A DNA stretch of 6,893 nucleotides, from the NCBI GenBank assembly GCA_023458535.1, contig JAEWYW010000054.1, positions 1-6,893 of the forward strand, written 5' to 3'. Below the pieces are notes generated by a model. It was not told the origin of the DNA. It made no database searches and was given only the letters and a program-made list of their open reading frames with translations. The first letter of the stretch is position 1, and each line of letters opens with the position of its first letter. The translations under genes and the position numbers were made by a program. This DNA comes from Bacteroidota bacterium. GTDB taxonomy: Bacteria; Bacteroidota; Bacteroidia; Flavobacteriales; Weeksellaceae. Positions 6,472 through 6,893 of the stretch are shown piece by piece.

Positions 6472-6498
6472 CGACAATCATAACAACCTACTTTTTTA

Positions 6499-6893
6499 AT
6501 GATTAAAATTCAAGCGGAAGCTAATGTTCCTACAGATTATGGACAGTTCCGAATGATTGCATTCTCCGAAAACGAAAACGATTGGATGCCCCACATGGCT
6601 ATAATAGCAGAAAATACCGATTTTACAAAGCCAGTGAATGTTCGATTTCACTCAGAATGTATTACGGGCGAAGTTTTTCATTCCCAAAAATGCGAATGTG
6701 GACAACAGTTGGACGCAGCGATGAAATACATCCATGAAAATGGTGGCGTTATTATCTATCTTCGACAGGAAGGAAGAAATATTGGCATTATCAATAAGCT
6801 AAAAGCTTATGCCTTGCAAGAAAAAGGTTTAGATACTGTACAGGCAAACTTACAGTTAGGACTTCCTGCAGATGACAGAAATTTTGGCGTTGC
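6499..6893 (+). CDS. ribA: GTP cyclohydrolase II, 3' end beyond the window
   Basis: The reading frame opened at 6499 gives 131 complete codons and runs off the right edge. GTP cyclohydrolase II converts GTP into 2,5-diamino-6-ribosylamino-4(3H)-pyrimidinone 5'-phosphate, formate and pyrophosphate, the first step of riboflavin synthesis. All key residues covered are present: zinc ligands C54, C65 and C67 (in SECITGEVFHSQKCECG), the phosphate/GTP-binding LRQEGRNIG (88-96), Y104 in KAYALQ, and D125 and R127 in ADDRNFG, matching catalytic Y105, D126 and R128 of the E. coli enzyme. The N-terminus aligns directly with E. coli RibA (196 residues), so this is a stand-alone RibA, not a RibBA fusion, and about 65 residues are missing at the edge. 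It follows the lipoprotein gene by 27 bp with no terminator or clear promoter between them. Confidence 0.95.
   Translation, partial: MIKIQAEANVPTDYGQFRMIAFSENENDWMPHMAIIAENTDFTKPVNVRFHSECITGEVFHSQKCECGQQLDAAMKYIHENGGVIIYLRQEGRNIGIINKLKAYALQEKGLDTVQANLQLGLPADDRNFGV

Noticed and set aside
6472..6498. Riboswitch (FMN type) before ribA
   Set aside because: Only 27 bp separate ribA from the previous stop codon, far too little for an FMN aptamer, and none of its conserved sequence is present.

Overview
The window is AT-rich, compact and coded entirely on the plus strand. It looks like a chromosomal core region of a Bacteroidota bacterium, most likely a member of Flavobacteriia (Chryseobacterium/Weeksellaceae or Flavobacteriaceae type). 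Three things point there: promoter -7 boxes of the TAnnTTTG type, the general absence of Shine-Dalgarno sequences, and the protein families present (DUF4292 lipoprotein, DUF4254, a TatA of Bacteroidota type). I see no mobile element, CRISPR array, RNA gene or phage gene.

Layout. A short leader (1-105) carries a forward -7 box and a possible reverse one. It is followed by a MOP-superfamily polysaccharide/oligosaccharide flippase that starts with TTG (106-1566). Next is a sugar-phosphate nucleotidyltransferase with a C-terminal left-handed beta-helix (1619-2647), closed by a perfect 12-bp hairpin terminator (2674-2702). The second block has a DUF4292 lipoprotein (2747-3592) overlapping by 4 bp an EnvC-like amidase activator with a degenerate LytM domain (3589-5145). 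The third block has its own -7 box and holds tatA (5177-5386), a DUF4254 protein (5402-6010) and a small unknown lipoprotein (6013-6471), separated by only 15 and 2 bp. The window ends inside ribA, GTP cyclohydrolase II (6499 to beyond 6893), which the edge cuts off.

How the genes fit together. Most of the window concerns the cell envelope: glycan precursor activation and flipping, an outer-membrane or periplasmic lipoprotein, control of septal peptidoglycan hydrolysis, and folded-protein export by the Tat system. ribA is a riboflavin biosynthesis gene and seems unrelated. I found no clear evidence of a new multi-gene system. The points most worth following are the translationally coupled DUF4292-EnvC pair, the very long charged helix in this EnvC, and the tight tatA-DUF4254-lipoprotein unit, where two of three genes have no known function.
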